From Pachyseris speciosa (Eukaryota > Cnidaria > Anthozoa > Scleractinia > Pachyseridae): a stretch of DNA of 64,000 bases. The stretch covers positions 303,501 to 367,500 of the forward strand of contig JAEMWC010000274.1 in assembly GCA_016490735.1 (NCBI GenBank), written 5' to 3'. The first letter of the stretch is position 1; each line of letters begins with the position of its first letter. Below the pieces are notes generated by a model. It had not been told where the DNA came from. It was given only the letters and a program-made list of their open reading frames with translations, and did no database searches. The position numbers and the translations under genes were made by a program. Below are positions 1 to 7,528 of this stretch, one piece after another.

Positions 1-668
1 GAACCTTCAGATACCCAAACTGCAATCTTATTCATTATTTGGTCTTTAGACAACTGTAGTGATTCAGTTCCTTCCAGATTATTCACAATTGTTTGAGCTA
101 CACTGTTGAAATATGCGGTTTTGTATTCTATTGCTCCGTCAGTCATTTTTGCGAATGTTACCTTTAGCGTTTCAACGAATTTGAGACCTTTAATTTCATT
201 CAACAATTTTATAATATTATATGCAACAGCCTTTCTTGTGTTTTGCAGTTGCGCAAGCGGGTCTTTGTTATTTTTTATACTGATTTCAAAAGATTTTGTA
301 AAACCTTTCAGAGCTTTCTCTGTTTGCTCTATTTTTGTTCTGGGTGTTGGAACCGGCACAGGCTTTTTGGCTCTTGGGGCGGGAATTGGTCTCTTTTTCA
401 ATTGCTCTATTTCTTCCAACCATTCAGCAGGTGGAGCTGGTAATCTTTTCCTCTCAAAATAATCAACCAATTCTTTGACAGTTGGTCTTTTCGTCCTTGG
501 GGTAGGAATTGGTCTTGTTCTTGGTTTAGGCACAGGTTTTGTGTCATCAACTATAATAACTTTAGGCTTTTTCTGCTGCTTCAACAACAACTCGATTAGC
601 TTAGATTTGCTCAATTTTTTAAGACTTTTCTTGTCCATATTACTACTAGTTTCGATAATTTTTTCCAT
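1..668 (-). CDS. N-terminal part of Polinton protein-primed DNA polymerase B, runs off left edge
   Basis: The minus-strand frame is open from an ATG at 668 (a second in-frame ATG is at 638) to the window edge, about 222 codons. The visible part is Lys/Arg/Pro rich, with repeated PRTRPIPTPR-like stretches near residues 40-60 and 105-125 and amphipathic helical segments between. No polymerase motif is visible because the exonuclease and palm regions would lie beyond base 1. I identify it from the family knowledge that cnidarian Polinton B polymerases carry a basic, proline-rich N-terminal extension of this kind, and from its place as the outermost gene of the minus-strand block. It would replicate the linear element from a terminal protein. 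Plus-strand open frames over this stretch are shadows. It could instead be a separate basic protein next to the polymerase. Confidence 0.6.
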   Translation of the reverse strand, partial: MEKIIETSSNMDKKSLKKLSKSKLIELLLKQQKKPKVIIVDDTKPVPKPRTRPIPTPRTKRPTVKELVDYFERKRLPAPPAEWLEEIEQLKKRPIPAPRAKKPVPVPTPRTKIEQTEKALKGFTKSFEISIKNNKDPLAQLQNTRKAVAYNIIKLLNEIKGLKFVETLKVTFAKMTDGAIEYKTAYFNSVAQTIVNNLEGTESLQLSKDQIMNKIAVWVSEG

Positions 669-690
669 TTATAATATATCTATAGTTATT
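669..690 (-). promoter_or_regulatory. AT-rich promoter with TATAGATATA motif (polymerase gene)
   Basis: Just upstream of the polymerase start the coding strand reads TATAGATATATTATAA. The zinc finger gene to its right has a similar TATATAGATTATA before its start, and neither has the TCTAA box of the structural genes. I infer a separate, perhaps early, promoter class; two examples only. Confidence 0.3.
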
Positions 691-772
691 ATTTCTTTAA
701 AACATTTCCGTCTGCGTTTAAATATGGTTGAGAATTCAATTGATCCAATTACTGGATCCTTTTGAATTGTAA

Positions 773-970
773 TTATTGAAGAATATTTTTTTGATGTTTT
801 TTTGTTTTAATATGACAAGATTTCCCTGCCATTGTGTAGTCACGTCCTGTCTTACATATGTTACAGTACCATTCTTTATTTAGCATATAGGTAGTCTTGT
901 GTTTTTTTCTTTCCTCATCACTGAGAACTCTAGGCCTTCCCCGACCTCTCTTGACATTTTGATTCTCCAT
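773..970 (-). CDS. Small AT-hook / C2H2 zinc finger protein
   Basis: This 65-residue protein begins at an ATG at 970. An AT-hook core (RGRGRPR, residues 8-14) is followed by a zinc-finger-like arrangement: C36-x2-C39, then H53-x5-H59 in a basic context. Together they suggest a small DNA-binding protein, perhaps regulating transcription or coating DNA during the replication phase. It sits between the polymerase N-terminus and the Bro-N/nuclease gene on the same strand, so it probably belongs to the non-structural set. Its upstream sequence has a TATAGATTATATATG run rather than the TCTAA box. The motifs are directly visible; the role is inferred. I do not know a characterised homologue. Confidence 0.65.
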   Translation of the reverse strand: MENQNVKRGRGRPRVLSDEERKKHKTTYMLNKEWYCNICKTGRDYTMAGKSCHIKTKKHQKNILQ

Positions 971-990
971 ATATAATCTATATATTTTTA
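971..990 (-). promoter_or_regulatory. AT-rich promoter with TATAGATTATA motif
   Basis: The coding strand reads TATATAGATTATAT directly before the ATG at 970, matching the TATAGAT element before the polymerase gene. It lacks the TCTAA box. Confidence 0.3.
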
Positions 991-1003
991 TTTTTATATC
1001 AAT

Positions 1004-1627
1004 TTAATTTTCTTTTAAATCTTTCCTTCTTGATAAGTATAATTTGCTTTCTTCTAAGTGTTTAGTTATTTCATGAATCAAGTCTTCGAAACTATTGCTC
1101 ATGAGGTATTTGCATTTGTTTTTCTCATACATTAGCTTCATATCAGACTGTTTGTCTGACACTTTATACACACCTGTTGGGCTTTTAAATTCAAGACAAA
1201 GAGCATTGTATTTTCTTGTGGGATTCATCAGCATTAAATCACATTGTCCAGCCATATATCCTTTCTTATAACTTCTGATTCTCATGTTCGGGCTTATTTG
1301 ATTTTCACCTAATCCCGCCACCATTAATGCGTCTTCATATTTCTTTCTGATGAATGACACAATCTTGTAGTGCAGATCATCTTCACTTTCAATCATCAGC
1401 ATATTATTGCTTCTGTCATTGAACTGATTGTAATACCCCTGTTTTCTGATTGATGGCAACACTTTAGATGTAACCCAATGTTTAAATTTTGCTGCTTCCT
1501 GTTTTTTAGAGGACAGTATTAGTGAATAAAATCCTGATTCATTTATAAAAAAAACATTTGAAAGTTTTTTCAATGGTCTCAGCACGAGGTAACGTTTTGT
1601 TACATCGTGAATCAGTGGCCTCAGCAC
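1004..1627 (-). CDS. Rest of Bro-N plus VRR-NUC nuclease domain (no start codon of its own)
   Basis: This frame has no ATG at its 5' end and overlaps the preceding Bro-N fragment. Residues 24-65 complete the Bro-N fold (FFINESGFYSLIL, then FKHWVTSKVLPSIRK). Residues 85-195 look like a VRR-NUC domain, a PD-(D/E)xK nuclease family. D130 in GQCDLML and E146-x-K148 in LEFKSPTG are the likely metal-binding and catalytic residues, and SDKQSDMKLMYEKN is the helix that normally follows. A Bro-N/VRR-NUC protein is plausible in DNA processing or resolution of replication intermediates. The two parts are separated only by a one-base frame difference at the A8 run (1547-1554). Confidence 0.7.
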   Translation of the reverse strand: MLRPLIHDVTKRYLVLRPLKKLSNVFFINESGFYSLILSSKKQEAAKFKHWVTSKVLPSIRKQGYYNQFNDRSNNMLMIESEDDLHYKIVSFIRKKYEDALMVAGLGENQISPNMRIRSYKKGYMAGQCDLMLMNPTRKYNALCLEFKSPTGVYKVSDKQSDMKLMYEKNKCKYLMSNSFEDLIHEITKHLEESKLYLSRRKDLKEN

Positions 1628-1844
1628 GAGGGACCGTTTTGTTACATCGTGAATTTATGCTTATTTTGTGGTCTCTTAAGATTCTATCATCAGATAAAAC
1701 ATGATCCTTGATTGCCTTTTGTGGATTTTTATAGTCGAGAATAATAGCTATGTCTCTTCCTCTGAACCAAATGTCATTGTTATCATCAAGATAGCAATCT
1801 ATTGATACATCCAATTCTTTATTATTGTAGGAATATTTTTGCAT
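1539..1844 (-). CDS. Bro-N domain protein, N-terminal part (frame broken)
   Basis: The protein starts at an ATG at 1844. Residues 15-50 match the Bro-N (baculovirus repeated ORF N-terminal) pattern, with DIWFRGRDIAIILDYKNPQ and a following KDHV helix. Bro-N proteins of large DNA viruses bind DNA. After residue 62 a 14-residue stretch (SRCNKTVPRAEATD, then SRCNKTLPRAETIE) occurs twice, from a 42-base tandem duplication at about 1578-1661. The frame stops at 1539, just past a run of eight A at 1547-1554. The rest of Bro-N and a nuclease domain continue in a different frame (1004-1627), so this is the front half of one gene split by a single-base length change in that run. A real mutation and a sequencing error are equally possible. 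Confidence 0.7.
   Translation of the reverse strand: MQKYSYNNKELDVSIDCYLDDNNDIWFRGRDIAIILDYKNPQKAIKDHVLSDDRILRDHKISINSRCNKTVPRAEATDSRCNKTLPRAETIEKTFKCFFYK
1578..1661. repeat. 42-base tandem duplication inside the Bro-N gene
   Basis: The segment beginning CTCAGCACGAGG at 1578 recurs at 1620 with about four differences, a period of 42 bases (14 codons). It keeps the frame, so it adds 14 residues and does not itself cause the break next to it. Confidence 0.8.
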
Positions 1845-1993
1845 TCGTATATTATATTATAATAATTTATTTTTTAATTCATTTTCGACCTGTGTTTAAA
1901 TATAGTCAGGAATAATAATATTCTTGGCTACATAATAGCAAATAACAGATATACTGTAGGTCTCCTTCACATATATGTTAGATAATTTCCTCT
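1845..1993. other. AT-rich intergenic gap between Bro-N and integrase genes
   Basis: About 150 bases of AT-rich sequence. No TCTAA box precedes the Bro-N start and I see no RNA gene or hairpin. Confidence 0.4.
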
Positions 1994-2955
1994 TTATAAT
2001 ATGTCTTTTAAATCCTTGAACGGTATCCAACTGTTGAAGTCATCACTATATCCCTTCCACTTCACCAAAGCTTGTTTCTTCTTGTAATCTCTGCGAATGA
2101 CTTTATCAATACGGAATACATCCTGTCTGGCTTTCAATAATTCAGCTTCATAAAAACTCCCTTCAATATCTTCTCCTCTAAGATCTTTCAGTTTGTAAGT
2201 GATTGGATTAGTGTATTGGATTTTATCAACTGTAAACACTTCCTCAGTCCAATTTGGTGTATAGCCCTTGTCGAACACATTCCGTTTATACTTAGATATT
2301 CGGACCTTGTCACCTATTTTGAATTTCGGTTTCTGTTTTAATGTTTTCGTATCACCATACAAATTGAAGTAAACAGTTCCTTCATTCCTCTTATCAGATG
2401 CTTCAACGGGTGTCATCTTTATGCTTGAATGTTTGGTATTATTATACTGTTTCACTAATTTTGGTAACATGTCTAAATACTGTGTATTACCTTGAACAGT
2501 GAACTGCTTCCACATTTTGGACTTCACTGTCCTATTCCATCTTTCAACTACTGATGACTTCTCTTCATTCTCAGTTGAGTACATCTGTACACTATGTTTC
2601 TCTAGCAAGTCCTTCAAGTGTTTGTTGTAAAACTCTTTTCCCTTGTCGACCCATAAATACTGTGGTTTTCTGCCTTCCTTGAATATTGATTTGAATGCTT
2701 CAGTGACAGATTCACCTTTCTTATCCTTCAATGGGACAATCCAACCATATTTGCTGAAGACATCAATAACCATAAGAAGATATCGATAACCTTTATTCCA
2801 TTTACTGAACTGTTGCATTTCAACCAGATCACTTGCCCATATTTCATCAATTTTATTTACAATCACACGCCGCCGAGTGAAATTTCGTTTTATGGGTGCA
2901 TGTAATTCATCAGCTAGTTTTTCTTGCCAGTTTTCTTCACTCGACGGCTTTTTCC
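1994..2955 (-). CDS. Polinton integrase: RVE core plus C-terminal chromodomain
   Basis: The frame carries a retrovirus-type integrase core: D in WASDLVEM, D in YLWVDKGKEF and E in SSVVERWNRT are the DDE triad. With GTG at 2866 as residue 1 they are residues 13, 74 and 108. A chromodomain-like end (VIRRDYKKKQALVKWKGY...SWIPFKDL) occupies the last 45 residues, and an SH3-like FKIGDKVRISKYK lies between. The integrase inserts the linear element into host DNA; the chromodomain may direct site choice. The frame is open further upstream to a TGA near 2990 but contains no ATG before the first catalytic Asp. The first internal ATG would delete that residue. The upstream phospholipase gene overlaps it in the 0 frame with a slippery site at 2956-2962, so translation by -1 frameshifting (or splicing) is likely. 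Amino-acid sequence otherwise looks intact. Confidence 0.88.
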
Positions 2956-3552
2956 GTTTTTTGAAACACCAAGACCTAATTTCTGTTTTTTGTCAATTAA
3001 GAATCTAGCTGTTTGACCCCATTTTGGCATCTCACCATATGGTATTTGATCTAGTGACTCGACCATTGTTCTATCACAATCACCTTTATTTTTTCCCATA
3101 TCATAACAAATATCATGATAAGCTGCTATTTCATCTACTTTATTGTAAGGCAGGACATTCCATTTTGTGACCTCACCTGTGTTTTTATCATACTCTAACT
3201 GTTTATCGAGAGGATTATAAGGTCCCATGTATTTATACTTTCCGGGTGTCCATCCACTTGTCGGTTTAGGAAGCTTGCCAATAACCTTATGAATGTCAAT
3301 AGCACCGCCATAATCTAATCCTTTGATATCTGTTTTGTAACGAATATTTGGTCTCACTTTTGTTGAGAGTTGTTTCAAAGCTTCTGACCCAACCTTTGTG
3401 ATTGCAGGCTTTGCGAGGGAAAGTCCTTTGTCAATTAATTTCTTTTGAAGCTTTGGATTTCTCATTGCTTCTGATGCATAATATCTACCCATTTCAACAC
3501 CCTTCTTCGCTAAATAAGGGACTCCATGTTCCAAAAATCCTGTTAGTGCCAT
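2914..3552 (-). CDS. Parvovirus-type phospholipase A2 domain protein
   Basis: A 212-residue frame. Residues 108-114 (YMGPYNP) fit the calcium-binding loop and residues 141-151 (EIAAYHDICYD) the HDxxY catalytic helix of the phospholipase A2 domain best known from the parvovirus VP1 unique region, where it helps virions leave endosomes. The N-terminal 65 residues are helical and hydrophobic (ARYY/AKKGVEMGRYY type); the C-terminus is very basic. The ATG at 3552 lacks an upstream TCTAA box, and its frame is open further upstream (through SPSEGAGILDSAAD), so it is probably the back part of a longer protein beginning at 3755 and separated by a one-base frame change near 3605-3620. The integrase follows through an overlapping -1 frame. 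Role in particle entry is inference from the domain. Confidence 0.75.
   Translation of the reverse strand: MALTGFLEHGVPYLAKKGVEMGRYYASEAMRNPKLQKKLIDKGLSLAKPAITKVGSEALKQLSTKVRPNIRYKTDIKGLDYGGAIDIHKVIGKLPKPTSGWTPGKYKYMGPYNPLDKQLEYDKNTGEVTKWNVLPYNKVDEIAAYHDICYDMGKNKGDCDRTMVESLDQIPYGEMPKWGQTARFLIDKKQKLGLGVSKNGKSRRVKKTGKKN
2956..2962 (-). promoter_or_regulatory. Candidate -1 ribosomal frameshift site, A AAA AAC
   Basis: In the phospholipase frame (codons TCA AAA AAC) the coding strand gives the heptamer A AAA AAC, one of the canonical X XXY YYZ slippery sites used by retroviruses. A -1 slip here enters the integrase frame, which is then open to its stop at 1994. The zero frame ends 14 codons later at 2914. 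I did not find a convincing downstream stem by eye. Confidence 0.55.
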
Positions 3553-3596
3553 ATCTGCGGCCGAATCTAGTATGCCCGCCCCTTCAGACGGGCTAA

Positions 3597-3755
3597 TTAG
3601 TTTCCCCGATTTCTGACAAATTTAGTCTTTGTGATTCCACATTCAGCACAAGTACATTTCATCACAGTTCGACCATTTTTTGTCTTTTGATATCTTTCAC
3701 TTCCTGGTACACATTCAGTGACTTTCTTCTGTTTAACACAATATGATTTCACCAT
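3597..3755 (-). CDS. Zinc-ribbon N-terminus (DUF5679-like) of the phospholipase A2 gene
   Basis: A 52-residue protein from an ATG at 3755. It has C6 (SYCVK), C15 (TECVPG) and the pair C34-x-C36-x2-C39 (CTCAECG), separated by a basic KTKNGRTVMK stretch, as in DUF5679-type viral zinc ribbons. A TCTAA box lies 17 bases upstream (3768-3772), the same spacing as at the other structural genes. The stop at 3597 comes soon after the ribbon. The phospholipase frame is open across the same point in the -1 frame, and no slippery heptamer is present, so I read this as the front of a longer zinc-ribbon/PLA2 protein broken by loss of one base. It may alternatively be a free small protein. Confidence 0.6.
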   Translation of the reverse strand: MVKSYCVKQKKVTECVPGSERYQKTKNGRTVMKCTCAECGITKTKFVRNRGN

Positions 3756-3772
3756 TATACATATTGGTTAGA
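3756..3772 (-). promoter_or_regulatory. TCTAA box 17 bases before the zinc-ribbon/PLA2 start
   Basis: The coding strand reads TCTAACCAATATGTATA then ATG. The box overlaps the stop region of the upstream protease gene. Confidence 0.6.
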
Positions 3773-4712
3773 TATTCTTGAAATAATTTATGATAAACCT
3801 GTGATTGACTCTTGTGTCTGTTGGATCAAATTCAGCATTATGTATTGTATTAAGAATGGATCTCCCATTTTGTCTCTCGAGAAGATAGTACAAACACCAA
3901 TATCCACACAAGACTGAATCTCTTTCTTGTATCTCATCTCCACAGTATTCAAGTTGTTTTCCACTTGTAGCCATGTATTTCTGTACTTCTGTTGGCATCA
4001 TTAAACCAAATGAGTCAAAGTATTCACAGTATCTATCACCAATTCGATAACATACCCAGTGAGTACCAGGTCCAATCTTACTGTCAAGATTGACTATTCC
4101 ACATTCATTGTTTTTGATTTGTCTAGGAAGATTGTCTCTTGAAAATACTCCTCTGAAATGTTTTATTCCAAGTTGTTTCACCCAATTGATTAAATCAAAG
4201 TTGGATAAGGGTTTATTTACAAAATGGTTCCCAGAATTGGGATTGAATTGAATGGACTGTTTTTGCCCAGTAGAAGTCCTTTTCCTTTGGTTTTTCTTTT
4301 TTTTTTTCATTCCCATGCCTATTGGTTTATCCCATGTACCAAAAACAGGAGGGGATTGCCATGGAATCATAGCATGTTTCCCACCACTTTTATTTTTTGC
4401 AATGGAATCTGGAACATGAACTGGTAATGACCGTCTTGGACGGCTGCTTTCAACATGCAAACCTTTTCCAGTTAATTTTCTAATTGCTTCTATGGCCAAG
4501 GGAATTCCAATACTGGTGAGTATTGTTCCAATACCCTTTCCAGTCTGCGCTTTTGTTGGTTTTATAACAACGTCTCCACCATACTGCATTTTTTGAATAA
4601 TATCTGCCATCTGTCTCGTATTCAATAAATTTCCTACATTCAATAATTGGGATAAATTGGCATTAGGAATAAGAAATCCTCCTTTGTTTCTTCCCAAATA
4701 GTTTATCAACAC
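3768..4712 (-). CDS. Core-protein C-terminal half fused to adenain-like cysteine protease
   Basis: The last 150 residues are an adenovirus-type (C5/Ulp1 clan) maturation protease. H218 (GTHWVCY), D233 (YFDSFG), Q262 (EIQERD) and C269 (SVLCGYWC) form the catalytic set, with the typical Q-x6-C-G spacing. It would cleave capsid and core precursors in the particle. The first 140 residues (GGFLIP, GGDVVIKPT, a hydrophobic GTILTSIGIPLAIEAI, an RRSLPVHVP stretch, then KKKKKNQRKR) continue the core protein beginning at 5073. There is no ATG at the 5' end, and the two frames meet in the same words at 4663-4712, so one gene has been split by a one-base change. The protease therefore appears as the C-terminal domain of a polyprotein, or is translated from an internal start. 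Confidence 0.85.
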   Translation of the reverse strand: MLINYLGRNKGGFLIPNANLSQLLNVGNLLNTRQMADIIQKMQYGGDVVIKPTKAQTGKGIGTILTSIGIPLAIEAIRKLTGKGLHVESSRPRRSLPVHVPDSIAKNKSGGKHAMIPWQSPPVFGTWDKPIGMGMKKKKKNQRKRTSTGQKQSIQFNPNSGNHFVNKPLSNFDLINWVKQLGIKHFRGVFSRDNLPRQIKNNECGIVNLDSKIGPGTHWVCYRIGDRYCEYFDSFGLMMPTEVQKYMATSGKQLEYCGDEIQERDSVLCGYWCLYYLLERQNGRSILNTIHNAEFDPTDTRVNHRFIINYFKNI

Positions 4713-5073
4713 CGAGACTTGCTAATGAAGAAAGAGCACCTGTAGCCAATGCTGGAGCCGCTTTAGCTACTGCTTTACCTGCATAAGGCAATAGTCTTGT
4801 TCCAAGTGAAAAAAGACTGGACCAAAGAGAGCCTCCTTCTACAACAGCTTTTCTGATTTGTGATTTTGATATTTTGATGTCTGAACCTTTTCCTGATCTA
4901 CTTGATTTGATCAGTTTGTTGATTTGTGTCTTAGTCAACATTAGTTGATCATTTCCAGACAATTCACTATGTGTCAACCTGATTGTTACAGGCGAATTTG
5001 TTGCATAAGCTTTTGCTAGCTTTTGTTTCTGACCCTGTGAAAGTTTCACTCCATGAGGATGATAAGTAGTCAT
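4663..5073 (-). CDS. Virion core / membrane-active protein, N-terminal part (pX-like)
   Basis: A 136-residue frame from an ATG at 5073. The N-terminal half is Lys/Ser rich with short KLSQ, TKTQINKLIK and SKSQIRKAV repeats. Residues 80-125 form a long hydrophobic helix region (SLWSSLFSLGTRLLPYA, then APALATGALSSLASLG). This hydrophobic/basic pattern resembles adenovirus pX/pVI-like core proteins that adintoviruses also encode; that parallel is from family knowledge, not alignment. The frame ends in KKQRRISYS soon after entering the region where the protease frame (3768-4712) carries on, so the original protein was longer. The upstream sequence TTTAGTATAAACATATATT has only a weak match to the TCTAA box. 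Confidence 0.65.
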   Translation of the reverse strand: MTTYHPHGVKLSQGQKQKLAKAYATNSPVTIRLTHSELSGNDQLMLTKTQINKLIKSSRSGKGSDIKISKSQIRKAVVEGGSLWSSLFSLGTRLLPYAGKAVAKAAPALATGALSSLASLGVDKLFGKKQRRISYS

Positions 5074-5149
5074 ATAATATATGTTTATACTAAATTGTAT
5101 TTAATACAAACAATCATTTAATTTAATTATTTAATTTATTTAATTTAAT
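5074..5149. other. AT-rich spacer between core protein and capsid genes
   Basis: Seventy-five bases of almost pure A/T, containing tandem TTTAATTTAA runs. It includes the promoter of the core gene and probably the 3' end signal of the capsid gene. Confidence 0.4.
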
Positions 5150-6448
5150 TTACATTGATCTCAGAATTAATTTTCCATCAGTCTTTCTCATCTCAATATC
5201 CTGCTCATAGAGGACCAATGCATACACACTGTAATCAGCATTTGTTCCATCACTCAAAGTGTATTTGAAAGTCAGTTTTGTCATTCCATCTTTTATGTCC
5301 TGCTTCTGTTTTGTCAGATCAAAGTAAATGAAAGGGAATATTGTACTAAAGTTTCCTCTTGTGAGAAGGGTACTTTCACTGAAATCATTTACAGCTTGAA
5401 CATATTTCAAAACATCTCTAAATACTCTTGTTGGTTCTGTTGATGGTTTATAATGAACCTCTGGATAATCATTACCATTGCCAACCTCAAGATAACAATC
5501 ATTCAAAGTTCGGTTATTTGCAACTGAAAAGGTGTTATAGAGAAATTTATTGGCTGTCTGAGATGCATCACTTGCATCATTGATGATGAATACAAAGACA
5601 TGCCTGGGTTTGTTTATTCCTGTGGAAATACGGAAATTGGCAGTCTGTTGTCTTGTTGAATTGTCTCTCTCAACCATTTCTCTCATGTAAGTCCACTTTC
5701 TGTTGTCAAGATACTTGCTCATGTATAAGGACTTTCCCGTAGAATTAAAAATAATGCGAGGTACAATTAGCTGGAATTTAGTCAGTACCACACGACAATT
5801 ATCAGCAGCTTGCCAAATCATATTGGTATCACTCTCAAGTGTCAAGTTGACCTCCAATTTAGAGTTAGGTATGAGTTCATCCCAAAAGCTCTTGAAAAAA
5901 CCGTAAAAACCGTATCTGTTCAATGCAAGCTCTGCATTTACTTTACCAGCTGCACCATCCAACAGTGCTTTGCGAGCTGCGAAACCTGCGTTATAAGTAG
6001 CCGCCTCAGCCGCTCTATCATCAGCATTCCTGTTTGTGTCAAGATAGAAGAACTCATTTGTTCCCTGACTTACAGCATAACCCTGTGAATAATCAAGCAA
6101 TGACTTTATATTTGTAGCTTGGTTGGCATCTCTGCACTCATAAACATCAATACCATTCATTTTCACATTAATGGTGTTAATAAGAGCGTGAATTGAATTG
6201 ACAATACCATTTTGATCGTCAGCAGCAAGGTGGCCTCCATTTGCAAGCTTTTTCACAATGAAATCGACATTGAAACGGGCATTATACCAATCAAATGGTG
6301 TAGTCTCTCCACTGTTATCAACAACGAAACGGTAACCTGTTTTCCTCTGATGAGCATTATTTGCTACTACAGTATTAAGTGCTGTCTCTAGTTCGAACAC
6401 TACATCTTCATATCTTTCGATATATTTTGAGTCACGATAGTTTGACAT
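5150..6448 (-). CDS. Major capsid protein (double jelly-roll)
   Basis: An uninterrupted 432-residue protein from an ATG at 6448. Length, position between the protease and penton genes, and strand-rich sequence fit the Polinton/adintovirus double-jelly-roll major capsid protein, the hexon-like building block. Segments such as RYGFYGFFKSFWDELIPNS, LEVNLTLESDTNMIWQ and VVLTKFQLIVPRI resemble capsid proteins of cnidarian Polintons as I remember them. The middle contains an Ala/Asp-rich loop (residues 145-180). The start is fixed by a TCTAACACAATAATAT box ending at the ATG. It is intact, unlike the neighbouring protease, which argues that the copy is young or that the neighbouring breaks are errors. 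Confidence 0.85.
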   Translation of the reverse strand: MSNYRDSKYIERYEDVVFELETALNTVVANNAHQRKTGYRFVVDNSGETTPFDWYNARFNVDFIVKKLANGGHLAADDQNGIVNSIHALINTINVKMNGIDVYECRDANQATNIKSLLDYSQGYAVSQGTNEFFYLDTNRNADDRAAEAATYNAGFAARKALLDGAAGKVNAELALNRYGFYGFFKSFWDELIPNSKLEVNLTLESDTNMIWQAADNCRVVLTKFQLIVPRIIFNSTGKSLYMSKYLDNRKWTYMREMVERDNSTRQQTANFRISTGINKPRHVFVFIINDASDASQTANKFLYNTFSVANNRTLNDCYLEVGNGNDYPEVHYKPSTEPTRVFRDVLKYVQAVNDFSESTLLTRGNFSTIFPFIYFDLTKQKQDIKDGMTKLTFKYTLSDGTNADYSVYALVLYEQDIEMRKTDGKLILRSM

Positions 6449-6464
6449 ATATTATTGTGTTAGA
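6449..6464 (-). promoter_or_regulatory. TCTAA box 16 bases before the major capsid protein start
   Basis: Coding strand TCTAACACAATAATAT, then ATG. It nearly repeats the box before the gene starting at 8325 (TCTAACACAATTGTAT). Confidence 0.7.
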
Positions 6465-6470
6465 TAAAAG

Positions 6471-6713
6471 TTATTTTATTTTACGAGGTCGGCCTCTCTT
6501 TCTTTTGATTAAACCACCAGTCTGGCTCACACTCTCAGTTCCACTCTTGTTTCCACTTTTTCTCTTTTTCAAAAGTTCTATGATTTTGTCACCAGCTTTT
6601 TTGCCAGCATGTTCACCAATTGTTGTTGCTGCTTTTTTTCCAGCTGTTTTGATCATATCAGTCACAATACCTTCACCATGTTGTTCATATTTTTTAAACT
6701 CAAACCGTTTCAT
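6471..6713 (-). CDS. Small basic core protein with C-terminal AT-hook
   Basis: An 80-residue protein, very rich in Lys. Residues 15-50 form an amphipathic helix with Ala/Gly (DMIKTAGKKAATTIGEHAGK). Residues 70-79 contain an AT-hook core (KRKRGRPRK). It probably binds packaged DNA. It lies between the capsid and penton genes with gaps of about 20 and 15 bases. The upstream CCTAATAGTATATG is a degenerate version of the TCTAA box at a shorter spacing. Short basic genes in this place are usual in cnidarian Polintons; no precise family is claimed. Confidence 0.65.
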   Translation of the reverse strand: MKRFEFKKYEQHGEGIVTDMIKTAGKKAATTIGEHAGKKAGDKIIELLKKRKSGNKSGTESVSQTGGLIKRKRGRPRKIK

Positions 6714-6726
6714 ATACTATTAGGTT

Positions 6727-7512
6727 TTATAATTCCACACCTCTCAAGAATAACTCAATATACCAATCTATCCCATTTAAATCGACTGGAGCTCTAGAAG
6801 AGTCTGTGACATAAAAGCGTATTGAGCTGATTGTATGTGTTGAGACAGGATTCCATGAAAGAAAACGAGGTTTGTAAGTGAAAGGTAAACTTCTAACGAG
6901 ATCTGTGACTGGAATAACAGCGATTGTATTTGTGCTATTGCCATCAACAATGCTATCTATCACCATATCACAATTGATATAAATTTCATCTACTCCTCTT
7001 GTAATATCAGGTAGATTTGTTCCATATTCTGTGGCTGAAACTAATTTTGAATCGAAACCGATAAGTTTTCTGAAATCAAGATTTCTCAGATCCACTCGAT
7101 AGTTTTCATCAAGTTCAATCAAAATGCGATATGTTGACAAAACGAAATACATGTTAATACCATACAGGAATTTTGATTTGTCTGTTTCAGATGGATTCAG
7201 TACATGGTTATTTTTTCTCATATACTCATGAATGTAACTATTGATATCGTCGTATGAATACATCCCGTTAACGAATGTTATTGTTTCCCAGTTTACACCT
7301 TTGTCATAGCTGTATTTAATTTGATTATTCCCAAAAATATCTCTGATATTGTACCAACTGTATGTCATATTGATAACATTCACAGCCATTTCATATTTCA
7401 AATCATTCGTTAATTTAAGAGGTGTATTGAATCTTTTTTCAAAATCATGACTCTTACTAACACCAATTTTGTCTCTGTTTTTACTGTTGAATCGTAATGA
7501 AATTTCTGTCAT
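6727..7512 (-). CDS. Minor capsid (penton-like single jelly-roll) protein
   Basis: An intact 261-residue protein from an ATG at 7512, with a TCTAA box at 7524-7528. It is strand rich with few charged helices, starting TEISLRFNSKNRDKI and ending WYIELFLRGVEL. The position beside the major capsid protein and the size match the Polinton penton/minor capsid protein that occupies the vertices. The assignment rests on context and remembered similarity to cnidarian Polinton proteins; there is no catalytic motif to check. Confidence 0.75.
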   Translation of the reverse strand: MTEISLRFNSKNRDKIGVSKSHDFEKRFNTPLKLTNDLKYEMAVNVINMTYSWYNIRDIFGNNQIKYSYDKGVNWETITFVNGMYSYDDINSYIHEYMRKNNHVLNPSETDKSKFLYGINMYFVLSTYRILIELDENYRVDLRNLDFRKLIGFDSKLVSATEYGTNLPDITRGVDEIYINCDMVIDSIVDGNSTNTIAVIPVTDLVRSLPFTYKPRFLSWNPVSTHTISSIRFYVTDSSRAPVDLNGIDWYIELFLRGVEL

Positions 7513-7528
7513 ATACTTTTACATTAGA
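7513..7528 (-). promoter_or_regulatory. TCTAA box 16 bases before the penton-like gene
   Basis: Coding strand TCTAATGTAAAAGTAT, then ATG. Confidence 0.65.

Noticed and set aside
106..765. Plus-strand open frames over the left edge (118 and 96 residues)
   Set aside because: They are antisense to the minus-strand polymerase frame, have odd Phe/Leu/Gly composition, and the minus frame reads far better.
3597..3640. Programmed -1 frameshift from the zinc ribbon to phospholipase
   Set aside because: Direction is right, but no X XXY YYZ heptamer exists in the overlap; a one-base loss is simpler.
4663..4712. Programmed frameshift between core protein and protease
   Set aside because: The needed shift is +1 and there is no known +1 signal; the frames meet in matching words, which fits a one-base insertion better.
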